Positions 29,284 to 38,400 of a stretch of 64,000 bases of DNA are shown in pieces (positions within the stretch are counted from its first letter, which is position 1; the number at the start of each line of letters is the position of its first letter). The DNA comes from Theionarchaea archaeon (GTDB lineage: Archaea > Methanobacteriota_B > Thermococci > Methanofastidiosales > SZ-28-30): contig JACVGT010000003.1 in assembly GCA_018992685.1 (NCBI GenBank), positions 77,050 through 141,049 on the forward strand. Reading direction: 5' to 3'. The position numbers and the translations under genes are program-made. Below the pieces are notes generated by a model. It searched no databases. It was not told the origin of the DNA and worked only from the letters and a program-made list of their open reading frames with translations.

Positions 29284-30360
29284 ATGACAAGAATTATCCA
29301 GACTGTTGAAGACGTTAATAGGAATACGTGGAACGCCCTTGTGGGCACAGATAAAGTGGAGACAACGTATGATTGGTTTCTATTCTGCGAAGACGTGAAG
29401 CTATCTCCATCCCTTACCTTCTGTCATGCAGTATATACAGAAGACGACGAGATAAAGGGCATCATGCCAGCTTACTCTTATCCCATCTATCTGTACAACT
29501 TCGTCCGAGAGTCAGGCGTGCGTCCTTTGGCACGGTTGTTCCCGAGGATGAAGACCAGGTTCAACATGTCCAAGGTACACATTCCTCTTTCGTGCGACTT
29601 TCGATTTTTCGGAAATATGTCCTATTTTCACGCCTGCCTAAAGGGAATAGAAGAGCACATCAGAATCAATAATCATTTCCTTCTCGTTCTTCAGGATTAT
29701 AAGGAGTCACTCAGCCTCCCAGGATATGTAAAAACAAATGGGTGGCCAGAGGTATGCCTGGATCCCTATCCTTCATGGGAGAGATACCTTGAATCACAGA
29801 AAGGCAAGAGAGCAAAAAGCATTCGGTATGAATACAGAAAAAGTGTTGACTTAGGAACAAAGACTTTCATGACGGACGACATCGATCAGTACACAGACCT
29901 GCTCTATGACATGTATCTGAACGTATGCGATAGGAACGAAGGCATGATTACATATCCCGGAGATTTCTTCAGGAAAATGGAAGATCATCTCTCGCCGTAT
30001 TCGAGGTGTATATTTGCAGAAGATGGCAACGACATTACAGCATACCTCTATCTTCTGGAGAACGAGAACTGGATCTCGTGCAAGTATGCGGGGCGAACCT
30101 ACGAGTCCGAGGACCCGTATGTGTACTTTCGACTGATGTACGAGATGATAAAGTACGCTGCCCGGAAAAAGAAGCCAATTTCGGCAGAAAAAGCAGCATA
30201 CGAGGCAAAACTGAGGAGAGGATTTAGAATTGTGCCACGGTTCAACTATCATCGCTCATACTACCCCGTTGTGGGAGATTTATACCTCAAAATGTATAAG
30301 ACGATTGTTCAGTTCAAGAAAATAGAGAATCTGGAACTTCTGGAATCCCTTCAGGATTGA
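29284..30360 (+). CDS. FemAB/BioF2-like GNAT transferase
   Basis: A 358-residue protein with the fold pattern of GNAT-like FemAB/CelD proteins: two related halves, with SIRYEYRKSVDLGTKT marking the start of the second and RCIFAEDGNDITAYLYLLEN, WISCKYAGRTYES and KPISAEKAAYEAKLRRGF towards the end. Family members transfer aminoacyl or acyl groups onto cell-envelope or lipid-linked precursors. The ATG follows GGAGGT by 6 nt. It overlaps the convergent flippase gene by 10 bp at the 3' ends. Substrate unknown. Confidence 0.65.
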   Translation: MTRIIQTVEDVNRNTWNALVGTDKVETTYDWFLFCEDVKLSPSLTFCHAVYTEDDEIKGIMPAYSYPIYLYNFVRESGVRPLARLFPRMKTRFNMSKVHIPLSCDFRFFGNMSYFHACLKGIEEHIRINNHFLLVLQDYKESLSLPGYVKTNGWPEVCLDPYPSWERYLESQKGKRAKSIRYEYRKSVDLGTKTFMTDDIDQYTDLLYDMYLNVCDRNEGMITYPGDFFRKMEDHLSPYSRCIFAEDGNDITAYLYLLENENWISCKYAGRTYESEDPYVYFRLMYEMIKYAARKKKPISAEKAAYEAKLRRGFRIVPRFNYHRSYYPVVGDLYLKMYKTIVQFKKIENLELLESLQD

Positions 30361-31811
30361 ATTTCTTCCCGGTCGAAAAGGAATTTACGCAGATCAATGA
30401 TCTTGAACGCCACAATGCACAACGCGTAGAATCCCATGCCCAGTCCAATGCCCAGGAACATTCTCTGGTAAAATGCGACAGCAAAGGCCAATACACCTAG
30501 AGAGAGGCATCCCATCTTCAAGATGTCTGATTTCACCGGAGTATAGTACGCATGGTTTCTCATCTTCATACTCAGATACACAAACTTCACAACCATTGAG
30601 GTCAGTGTGGCAAGTGCAGCTCCGGTTATTCCCATTTTCGGAATGAGATATATATTGAGGAGTACGTTCAAAATAAGAGCGAATACGGTAATGTACATGG
30701 GAATCCTTGGCTTGCCCATCCCCTGAAAAGTGACAGAGAATATTGAGCAGAACGACATGAAGAACATTGCCAGGGAGAGCACCATCAATGCAGTGGATGC
30801 CACAACATATTCGACTCCAAAGAAAAGTTTGATCAATCCCTCAGCATACACTACAAACAGAATAGTCAGGGGAAAGGTGGCACCAGACGTGTATTTTAAA
30901 GCATCACAGAGGTATGTGCCCACGTAGCCTTTTTCTCTGGCCATGTCTTCTGAGACTGCAGGGAGCAGGGGCAGAGCCACACTTGAGGCGACAGATGTCA
31001 TGATTCGGGCAATGGGAACTGCTGCATTGTACAGCCCAGCATATGTAACTCCCAGAAAGTAGGTAATGCAGAAGATGTCAAAGCTCATCAGAATCATCAT
31101 GGACACACTGGTAATGGTTTTGGGAATGGCAAAGTCAATGAGCTTTCCCAGGAGACGTACTGACTTTGATCCCCCGGTGAGTGTGAGTTCGCCCCTGAAC
31201 TTCCTTCTGTAGAACAGGTATGCAGCTGCCAATCCTGAGATGTCACCCAAGAGGATTCCGAAGACTGCACCCTCAGCGCCCATACCAGAAGAAACCAGTA
31301 CTATGGCAGCCGCCAGGACTACGAGGTTGTACACCAGGAGTGAATAGGTGTAGAAAGGAGATTCCTGGTATCCCAGAAATATTCCGTCAATGACTAACCA
31401 CAGAGCTTCTACAGGCATGACCAGAACCACAATTCTAATGAGGATGCCCAGGTCAGGTTCGTGGAAAATGGTGTTGGCAATGAAACTGGCAGCCAGGAGG
31501 ACGAGTACAGTAACAACCAGAGACAGAGGAAAAAGATAGTGCATGGCTGTGGCCAGATAATTCTGAGCAGTCTTCATGTTTTTCCTGGCTATCTCTTCAG
31601 AAAGGTACTTTGAGAGGGCTGCTGCAAATCCTGTGAGAGTAAAGGAAGCAGTGATGATGATAACAGGTTCTACTGCACTGATAAGTCCGTATCCTCTTAC
31701 ATCCAGCATACGGGCCATGCTGATCTTGTAGAAGTATCGCACGAACCCAATGGCAAACATAGCCATGAAGACATTAAAGGTATGGCGGGCCAGTCTGTTA
31801 CTTCGATCCAT
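30351..31811 (-). CDS. MOP-superfamily (Wzx/MurJ/MATE-like) flippase
   Basis: A 486-residue membrane protein with about 14 transmembrane helices. It starts SNRLARHTFNVFMAMFAIGF, with FRGELTLTGGSKSVRLLGKL between the halves, as in polysaccharide or lipid-linked oligosaccharide exporters. The ATG at 31811 is chosen because GAGGAG lies 6 nt upstream; the longer frame to 31865 starts inside the likely leader. TATA element at 31866-31877 (minus strand ACTATTAAAAGG). It is the only transporter in the 28-38 kb block and probably moves the block's product across the membrane (inference). Confidence 0.85.
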   Translation of the reverse strand: MDRSNRLARHTFNVFMAMFAIGFVRYFYKISMARMLDVRGYGLISAVEPVIIITASFTLTGFAAALSKYLSEEIARKNMKTAQNYLATAMHYLFPLSLVVTVLVLLAASFIANTIFHEPDLGILIRIVVLVMPVEALWLVIDGIFLGYQESPFYTYSLLVYNLVVLAAAIVLVSSGMGAEGAVFGILLGDISGLAAAYLFYRRKFRGELTLTGGSKSVRLLGKLIDFAIPKTITSVSMMILMSFDIFCITYFLGVTYAGLYNAAVPIARIMTSVASSVALPLLPAVSEDMAREKGYVGTYLCDALKYTSGATFPLTILFVVYAEGLIKLFFGVEYVVASTALMVLSLAMFFMSFCSIFSVTFQGMGKPRIPMYITVFALILNVLLNIYLIPKMGITGAALATLTSMVVKFVYLSMKMRNHAYYTPVKSDILKMGCLSLGVLAFAVAFYQRMFLGIGLGMGFYALCIVAFKIIDLRKFLFDREEIQS

Positions 31812-32034
31812 GGAGAACTCCTCGGCAGTTAACGATATGACGTCGTGATACGCTACCCGAAGCACCCTTTTAATAGTTTGTGTTGAGGAGGAGAGGGAAT
31901 CCCTTGGTGTGACATTTCATTGTGACAGTGTCCAGGAGACAGGAAGGGAACGAATGGTGCCCTCGCCACAGATATTTTTCTTGCTGTAGAGGGAGGTTCT
32001 TTGGCTGTCGATAGTAAATGATTCCTGTTCGTGG

Positions 32035-33318
32035 CTATTTTCTGGGTTTGTGCGCAAGATCAACCTTCACGTGAGAGACTACTGTTCTGAACTTCCCTCT
32101 GCCAGTTTCAGGGATGTGATCCACCCGCTCAAATTCCACCGTCACATCTGAACCCACAGCACATTTGACATTGGTCACGAGCAGATTCTCCAATTCTACC
32201 GTAAATGAAGGGTGAGGTATCACCTGTACGGTTATGTGCTCGCAGGTATTCTGAGTTACCCTGAACTGCTTGATATGAGGAATAGAAAAGAAATGCGCAA
32301 TGAGGCGAGTGGGAGGTATCAATTCTCCAGAAGGCGAAACAATAAAATCGTCGCACCTCCCTTCAATATCCTTGAGAACAGGTAGTGTTCTGCCGCACTG
32401 GCAGGGCTCGTCAGAAGGGATTCCAATGTCCTGTAACCGATATCTGATGAATGGCATGGCTCTATTCCACAAGTTTGTAACAACGATCTCACCTCGCTCT
32501 CCTGGAGCCACAGCCTCTCCATCTCTCAGGAATTCTACAATTCCCCCATCTACGTCAATGTGCATGGAATGGTGTTTACATTCCCAGGCGATTGAGATCA
32601 TTTCATATGCGCCATACTTATTATAGGTGGGGCAGTTGAAGATTCTTTCTATGTAGGCTCTATGCCAGGGCAGTGAGAGTTCTCCTCCCAAGAGTATCAT
32701 TCTTGGGTTACTTCTCACACGAGATCTTTCTGCTGCGTGAGCAAGAGCCACCATAGCAGATGGATGCCCAGCCAGTATGTACGGACGCTCTTTTTCTATT
32801 TCCTTGACAAGTTCTGTATCAGATCGCCCTTCCATGATACCCTGGGTTCTCAGAAACGACATGTTCTCGTAAAGTTCATACTCTTCTGGGTCTCTGCAAA
32901 GGATACAGAACTTATGCCAAGGCCTCACTCCCTGGGCCAGGTGGCTTCGCAATGATACTGCTCGCATCCTGCTGACTGCATATGGATCATGCAAGACTCT
33001 GAGCACGCTCCCTGATGCCCCCGAAGTCAACTCCACTGAACAATTCTCTTCAGAAAACCCTGCAGCTACACTTCTCACAGGATACCCCTCCTTGATTTCT
33101 GCCTTGGACGTGAAGGGGATCTTCTTCAGGTCGTCCAGCGTCTTGATGTCCCATGGGTTGATGCCTGCATTTCTAAATTTCTCTTTGTAAAGCAGGGTAT
33201 TTCTGTATGCAAACCTCACGATATATCTCATTCGTTTTTCCTGGAATCTTTTCACGTATTCTGGAGAAGCATATTGTGTTTTGTATGCTACAGGAACGTA
33301 TGCAAATGCTTTCCACAT
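32035..33318 (-). CDS. PaaK/CapK-like adenylate-forming ligase 1
   Basis: A 427-residue member of the phenylacetate-CoA ligase/CapK (coenzyme F390 synthetase-like) family, which activates carboxylates as adenylates. Motifs: VELTSGASGSVLRVLHD (P-loop type), NKYGAYEMISIAWEC, RGEIVVTNLWNRAMPFIRYR and CQCGRTLPVLKDIEGRCDD. In the P-loop the usual STG is ASG. The ATG at 33318 with GAGGTG upstream is preferred over the longer ORF to 33348. Two further paralogues follow on the other strand. Substrate unknown. Confidence 0.85.
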   Translation of the reverse strand: MWKAFAYVPVAYKTQYASPEYVKRFQEKRMRYIVRFAYRNTLLYKEKFRNAGINPWDIKTLDDLKKIPFTSKAEIKEGYPVRSVAAGFSEENCSVELTSGASGSVLRVLHDPYAVSRMRAVSLRSHLAQGVRPWHKFCILCRDPEEYELYENMSFLRTQGIMEGRSDTELVKEIEKERPYILAGHPSAMVALAHAAERSRVRSNPRMILLGGELSLPWHRAYIERIFNCPTYNKYGAYEMISIAWECKHHSMHIDVDGGIVEFLRDGEAVAPGERGEIVVTNLWNRAMPFIRYRLQDIGIPSDEPCQCGRTLPVLKDIEGRCDDFIVSPSGELIPPTRLIAHFFSIPHIKQFRVTQNTCEHITVQVIPHPSFTVELENLLVTNVKCAVGSDVTVEFERVDHIPETGRGKFRTVVSHVKVDLAHKPRK

Positions 33319-33359
33319 GAATTCACCTCTGACAAGACTCAGCAGCATTAGAGCGGAAA

Positions 33360-33426
33360 GAACTTCTAAAGTTCCTGGTTTGACCGCAATAGCAACTGCT
33401 CCAATGACTACTTCTACCTGTAGAAG
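33360..33426. promoter_or_regulatory. Two palindromes between divergent PaaK-like genes
   Basis: GAACTTCTAAAGTTC (33360-33374; 6-bp arms) and CTTCTACCTGTAGAAG (33411-33426; 7-bp arms, 2-bp centre). They lie between the start at 33318 and the divergent start at 33600 and are likely operator sites; the cognate regulator is unknown. Confidence 0.45.
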
Positions 33427-33599
33427 ATCTTAATAAGCTTTTCTTCAGCATCCTGCAAGGAGATACTGACGTCTCCTGGGACCATTGGCATACCTGTTCT
33501 AAAATCTGTGCATAACCTCTTCAGGGGTATACTTGATGTGTGGTCTGAACCCATTGGATGGTGGCACAACCTTTATTAGTAATATCCTAAATTTTTCAT

Positions 33600-34859
33600 A
33601 TGCTGCTCGAAACAGCTCGTCTCTTGTGGAAGATCCGAAATGAACAATGGCTTTCTCCTGAGATATTGGATGACATTCGACAAAAGAGACTGAGAGAAAT
33701 AGTTCATCATGCGTACAACAATACTCGGTTCTACAGGGACTTGTTCACCAAGAATGGTATTGCCCCTTCAGACATCAAAACCAAAGAGGACTTGACTCTT
33801 CTTCCACCCACTACCAAGAGTGATCTTCAGGACAGGTTCCAAGACCTGGTGGCTGTCGGGTATTCTCCTGAGAACTGTTACGTGTACCACACGTCAGGGT
33901 CCACCGGTACCCCTGCTACCATGTTGTATGATTCCTTTGCCAAAGCCTACACAGGGGCTGAAGACTACGTTTTCATGTTTGACGTGGGGTACAAGCCCTG
34001 GGAGAAGATTGCCTACACCAAGAGAACGCCCTGGACGTCCCATCCCTTACAGGCTCTTGGAATCATGCGGGCCTGCCACATATTGTCCTCTCTTCCTGAG
34101 GAAGAACAGGCGCGTCTCCTCCAGAAAGTGAATCCTTCACTCGTCGTTTCCTATCCCCTTCTTCTCCATTCCATTGCCAGGGCTGCTCGCAATGAGGGCT
34201 GCAACATCCATCCGAAGGCCGCAATCGTCGGTGGGGAACTCCTCACCCCACAGGTACGCGCTTTCATTGAAGAGGTTCTCTCTACCTCAATCTTCGAGAC
34301 CTATGCTACGGTAGAATTCGCCACCATAGCCAAGGAATGTTCTCTCCACAACTGGCACATACACAGTACCCGCTGCCTGGTTGAATTCGTGGACGGAAGA
34401 ATACTAGTTAGCGGGCTTATCAACAAAGCCCTTCCATTACTGCGTTATGAGATTGGAGATAGAGGAGCACCTAAAGAAGGGGTCTGCCCCTGCGGAAGGG
34501 GGTACCCCATGATGCAGATTCTTGAAGGACGATCTGGAGATCTCTTCATTCTTCCCAATGGGAGGGAAATCCCTCCGCTCCGCGTGTTCAAGACACGGCT
34601 GATACTGGACAGCAATGAGGCGGCCAAAAGGTATCAGATAATCCAGGAGGATTATGACCATTTCACCATTCGCGTGGTTCCCACTCCAGCTTTCACGGAT
34701 GTCATAGCCCAGCAACTGAAAGCACAATTAGTAGAAGACCTGCAGTATCCTGCGACTGTGGACATTGAGGAGGTAGACACCATACCCCTGATTGATGACC
34801 GCAAGTTGAGGGTCAATATCTCTCGCGTCAGGAAGAAGTGCTGTGAAGATTCCGGATAG
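33600..34859 (+). CDS. PaaK/CapK-like adenylate-forming ligase 2
   Basis: A 419-residue paralogue of the ligases at 32035 and 34980. P-loop VYHTSGSTGTPATMLYD, TYATVEFATIAKECS and CPCGRGYPMMQILEGRSGD are present, so the adenylation site looks intact. The region between is more divergent (ILVSGLINKALPLLRYEIGD). The TATA box CTTTATTAG (33571-33579) is centred 25 bp before the ATG, predicting leaderless mRNA and its own promoter. The three paralogues may handle different acids or steps; this is inference. Confidence 0.85.
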   Translation: MLLETARLLWKIRNEQWLSPEILDDIRQKRLREIVHHAYNNTRFYRDLFTKNGIAPSDIKTKEDLTLLPPTTKSDLQDRFQDLVAVGYSPENCYVYHTSGSTGTPATMLYDSFAKAYTGAEDYVFMFDVGYKPWEKIAYTKRTPWTSHPLQALGIMRACHILSSLPEEEQARLLQKVNPSLVVSYPLLLHSIARAARNEGCNIHPKAAIVGGELLTPQVRAFIEEVLSTSIFETYATVEFATIAKECSLHNWHIHSTRCLVEFVDGRILVSGLINKALPLLRYEIGDRGAPKEGVCPCGRGYPMMQILEGRSGDLFILPNGREIPPLRVFKTRLILDSNEAAKRYQIIQEDYDHFTIRVVPTPAFTDVIAQQLKAQLVEDLQYPATVDIEEVDTIPLIDDRKLRVNISRVRKKCCEDSG

Positions 34860-34979
34860 CTGCAGCTGTGGATCAGGGAACAAAGTGACTCAAAAAGACA
34901 CCGATTGATGCGAGTGTGAGAAGATGAGAGACATTCATGAGAGGACTACACTTATAAGGAACAAAAAGAAGGGAATCAA

Positions 34980-36236
34980 ATGCTAGTCCAGACACTGTCT
35001 TGTCTGCCACAGGTTCTAGCCAGGGAGTGGAAGACCACAGCTTCTATTCAGAGATATTCACTGGCTGAGATGCGCTCTCTATTACGAGAGGTATTTCGCA
35101 CCAATCCATTCTACAAGACAAAACTGGAGAATCTCAATATTGAGAAAATACGATCAATCGAAGATCTGTCTGCTATCCCTTTTACCACAAAGGGTGAGTT
35201 GCGGAAAGCATTTCCTGGTGCCATTTCTGAAGGGTACACTCCCGAGAAATGTGTCCATGAATCAACCTCAGGTTCGACAGGTGATGTGCTGAGCATCTAT
35301 CATGATCCCTTCGCCTGCAGTTACTATGACGCGATATCTCTCAGGGAGTACATCGGACTACACATGTGGCCCTGGTACAAAATGTCGTACATCAGATTCG
35401 AGCCTCAACCCAGGAGGGCCTTCGAGCAGATAGGTCTCCTCCGCAAGTACTACATCCCTGTTACTGCCTCTGCAGAAGAACAGCTTCGCCTGGCGCAGAG
35501 TCACAATCCACAGGTTATTAGCGGGTACCCTTCCTCACTATATGAAATAGCCCGTATTTACAGGGAGGATTCAGTCTCTTGGGATTTGAAAATGATCCTG
35601 TCGAACTCTGAACTGCTTACCGATTCCATGAGGGAGTACATGGAATCTGCGTTCGGCTGCCCTGTCTACAACGACTACTCTTCCTTTGAACTGCATAACA
35701 TAGCGGCTGAATGCCCCTTTAAAAGCTTGCACATACATGTTGACAATAACATTGTAGAAATCATCAGAGAAGGAGAACAGGCAGCTCCAGGAGAGACTGG
35801 TGAGATAGTGGTCACCAACATTAGAAACAGGGCCATGCCCTTCATACGGTACCGGACAGGTGACTATGGAGCACTCGATGAAGAACCCTGCCCCTGCGGG
35901 AGAGGACTACCAGTTCTCAAGAGTATTGAAGGACGGAAAGACGAGTATCTGATCTTGCCATCAGGGGGCCACGTTTCTCCCCGCGTATTTGATCCACTGG
36001 ATTCAATCTTTCACCAGTACGTTTCCAAGTTCCAGATTATTCAAGAGCGGAAAGACAGATTTCTGATAAAGGTGGTCAGGGAAGGGAATTACCATGATGG
36101 CGTGACAGACATGCTTGTCAAGGAGGCTAAGAGGTGTTTTCCGCAGCCAATAGAGGTGGAGGTCATACCAGTGGAAGATATTTCCAGAACTGGAAGGGGA
36201 AAGCTCCGTGCAGTCTTGTGCGAGGTGGCCTCATGA
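34980..36236 (+). CDS. PaaK/CapK-like adenylate-forming ligase 3
   Basis: A 418-residue third paralogue. P-loop STSGSTGDVLSIYHD, YNDYSSFELHNIAAEC, GEIVVTNIRNRAMPFIRYRT and CPCGRGLPVLKSIEGRKDE match the family; the C-terminal lysine region ends in TGRGKLRAV. TATA box CTTATAAGG (34951-34959) centred 25 bp before the ATG, so leaderless. The GNAT gene downstream overlaps its stop by ATGA, and a FemAB-like gene follows, so activation and transfer functions are co-transcribed. Confidence 0.87.
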   Translation: MLVQTLSCLPQVLAREWKTTASIQRYSLAEMRSLLREVFRTNPFYKTKLENLNIEKIRSIEDLSAIPFTTKGELRKAFPGAISEGYTPEKCVHESTSGSTGDVLSIYHDPFACSYYDAISLREYIGLHMWPWYKMSYIRFEPQPRRAFEQIGLLRKYYIPVTASAEEQLRLAQSHNPQVISGYPSSLYEIARIYREDSVSWDLKMILSNSELLTDSMREYMESAFGCPVYNDYSSFELHNIAAECPFKSLHIHVDNNIVEIIREGEQAAPGETGEIVVTNIRNRAMPFIRYRTGDYGALDEEPCPCGRGLPVLKSIEGRKDEYLILPSGGHVSPRVFDPLDSIFHQYVSKFQIIQERKDRFLIKVVREGNYHDGVTDMLVKEAKRCFPQPIEVEVIPVEDISRTGRGKLRAVLCEVAS

Positions 36237-37168
36237 TCCGGAGGCTTCGCATCTCTGATACTGATCAGTTTGTGGAGATTTTGAACAGTGCCTTTGGCAG
36301 GGAGCTCCATCACATTGGAGGACAATATGGAGCCACCAAGAGGAAAATGATGGTTCAGTATCTGGGAATTCGAATGCTGCAGAGACTGTTTGGAGATGTC
36401 AGGGATCTGCAGGACATATTTGCGTACTATGATGGGCGCACTGTGCTGGGTATCACTCAAATGGTCCTCATGAACGCGCACAAGAATCACTGGTATTCTG
36501 AGATGACTGCAGTCAGGGAAAACCTCCAGAAGAAGGGAGTGGGCACAGCTCTGAAGCAATTCACCATAGAGTATTACACAGGGAAGGCACGACGGTTTTT
36601 TGGGAATTTGAGGGAAGAAAACGTGGCTTCATTGAAAACTAACGCTCGGGTGGGGTATGTCCCATATGTGAGGGATATTCTGTTCAAGAGAGAACCTTCC
36701 AGAAAAGGTGAGAGGAGACATATTGAAGGCTTCAGACACTTTAAAGGAGATGAGAAAGGAGTATTCGATCTGTATATGAGAACCACTCCTCCAGACATTA
36801 GAGAACTGGAGGACAAAGTCCTCGATGACTTCGGTCTGGGGGCAGTGATGAAGGTACTGGCTCTTCTGGGCGCGGTCACAGGCGTAGGAGATAATCGGTA
36901 CGTCATTGAACGTGATGGCAGAATCTGTGCCTACTTTTCCTTTGAAAAGCTGTGGTCAACCTACGAGAATGTTGAGCTCATGGTGGACCCTACATGCCCT
37001 GAAGGCCCGGACATGGTAAAGGATGTTGTCCTGGCAGTGTCACCCTCAAGTCACTTGGTCTGTTTTGTCCCCGAATACCGGGCAATTGAGAAGCAGGGGC
37101 TGATCAAGGCCGGGTTTGAGGAAGAAGAGCCATATCTGAGAATTGTGCGAGTTTTTCAAGGTGGGTGA
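36233..37168 (+). CDS. GNAT-family acyltransferase
   Basis: A 311-residue protein starting MIRRLRISDTDQFVEILNSA, with the acyl-CoA binding motif A in EMTAVRENLQKKGVGTALK and ENVASLKTNARVGY at the end of the first GNAT domain. A second domain (about residues 165-311) looks like a degenerate GNAT. The ATG overlaps the stop of PaaK-like ligase 3 (ATGA), so it is in the same operon. The longer ORF beginning at 36134 would overlap the ligase by 100 bp and is not used. Substrate unknown. Confidence 0.75.
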   Translation: MIRRLRISDTDQFVEILNSAFGRELHHIGGQYGATKRKMMVQYLGIRMLQRLFGDVRDLQDIFAYYDGRTVLGITQMVLMNAHKNHWYSEMTAVRENLQKKGVGTALKQFTIEYYTGKARRFFGNLREENVASLKTNARVGYVPYVRDILFKREPSRKGERRHIEGFRHFKGDEKGVFDLYMRTTPPDIRELEDKVLDDFGLGAVMKVLALLGAVTGVGDNRYVIERDGRICAYFSFEKLWSTYENVELMVDPTCPEGPDMVKDVVLAVSPSSHLVCFVPEYRAIEKQGLIKAGFEEEEPYLRIVRVFQGG

Positions 37169-37173
37169 GGTTA

Positions 37174-38202
37174 ATGAATGAGGAATCAGAGGTATCTGTA
37201 CACAGGACTGTCCGTGATTTCACTGAGAAAGAGTGGAACAGGGTGGCGGGCAGTATGTTTCCTGAACGTTGCCATGGCTGGTATCGGGCTGTCGAAGATT
37301 CCCGGATGCGGGACTTGTACTATGTGGCGTTCAGGGAAAAGCGTACCCTGGCTGCAGCCCTTGGCTGCTATCCTTTTGTTGAGAAGCAATTCGGGATTAG
37401 TGTTCCCTTTCTTGAGGTGGGATGTCCTCTCGGCACAGCATCATCATTCTTCCCTCAGAACCCCGAGCATATTCCACCCCTTTTGAGAGGGATAGAACAG
37501 ATCAGGAAACAGGAGAAGATCAGAGGAACACTGATTTTTGATCTCAAACAGGAAGAAGCTGATTTTGTCAAGGAAGGTCTTAAGGGATTCTCACTGTTCC
37601 GTGCACTGGAGAGAACGTACATTGATCTCGATTTCTCTGATTTTGACGACTACCTGGATTCCCTCGATTCGAGTGACAGGAGGAGTATCAGGAAGACTCT
37701 CAATAGGGCTGAGAAGCGGTGGAAAATAAACCACGTTCTCACAGGCGAACTGTCAAAATGGGGGCACACTGCTCACCAGTTGCAGGGGTATCTGTGCGGA
37801 GAGCACCGTGACTTCCGTATGCATCTCAGTGAGCAGTTCTATGAAGCTCTGGAGACGAACATGAAGGGCTCAGCAGAACTGACTGTGTTCCTGAAAGACG
37901 ACATACCTCTGGCCACTGGGCTGGTGCTTAACTCTCAAGAAGCAGCTGTCCACAAGTTCCCGGGAATAGATCCTCAATACAGACAGTATCAGGCTTATTT
38001 TCTGCTGTACTACGAGGGGATCAGAACAGCCATTGAACGGAAGCAAAAAAGAATCTATTTCGGCACGACTACCTATGGTTTCAAGGAAAAGATAGGCTGC
38101 GGAAGAGAACCGCTGCTGGGGTTTGTCAAGTTCATGAATCCAGTGACCACTCGTTTGTTGGGACACTATCTTGCCTGGAGATCATCGCAAATGAATCGGT
38201 AG
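37174..38202 (+). CDS. FemAB/BioF2-like GNAT transferase
   Basis: A 342-residue protein related in layout to the gene at 29284: two GNAT-like halves, with TYIDLDFSDFDDYLDSLDSS and SIRKTLNRAEKRW before the second half and YRQYQAYFLLYYEGIRTAIE and IYFGTTTYGFKEKIGCGREP near the end. These traits are typical of FemAB-like/CelD transferases. The ATG at 37174, with GGTGAGG upstream, is preferred over the GTG at 37165, although either is possible. It is the third gene of the ligase 3 - GNAT operon. Confidence 0.65.
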   Translation: MNEESEVSVHRTVRDFTEKEWNRVAGSMFPERCHGWYRAVEDSRMRDLYYVAFREKRTLAAALGCYPFVEKQFGISVPFLEVGCPLGTASSFFPQNPEHIPPLLRGIEQIRKQEKIRGTLIFDLKQEEADFVKEGLKGFSLFRALERTYIDLDFSDFDDYLDSLDSSDRRSIRKTLNRAEKRWKINHVLTGELSKWGHTAHQLQGYLCGEHRDFRMHLSEQFYEALETNMKGSAELTVFLKDDIPLATGLVLNSQEAAVHKFPGIDPQYRQYQAYFLLYYEGIRTAIERKQKRIYFGTTTYGFKEKIGCGREPLLGFVKFMNPVTTRLLGHYLAWRSSQMNR

Positions 38203-38370
38203 CTCAGATTGTCGTTCTCAAGGAAAAGAAGAGAAAGACGAGAACCTGGGTTTCATTTGTCCTATTTGAGTGCGGGGACCAAATTGAAGCCAGAAGGATC
38301 AGAACACAGCTGCAAAGATGCAGAGTATCATTCCTATGCTCTCTGAGGTAATTTGACGCCCTCCGGTAAT

Positions 38371-38378
38371 ATTATAAA
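38371..38378 (+). promoter_or_regulatory. TATA box of the KaiC-HAD gene
   Basis: ATTATAAA, centred 26.5 bp before the GTG at 38401. This spacing argues for that GTG as the start of a leaderless transcript, instead of the TTG at 38353. Confidence 0.6.
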
Positions 38379-38400
38379 GGTAACCTGCAAAGAACCCTCG

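Noticed and set aside
28932..29309. 125-codon frame between the HTH regulator and the FemAB-like gene
   Set aside because: Overlaps both genes, contains the TATA box and leader, and has no recognisable domain.
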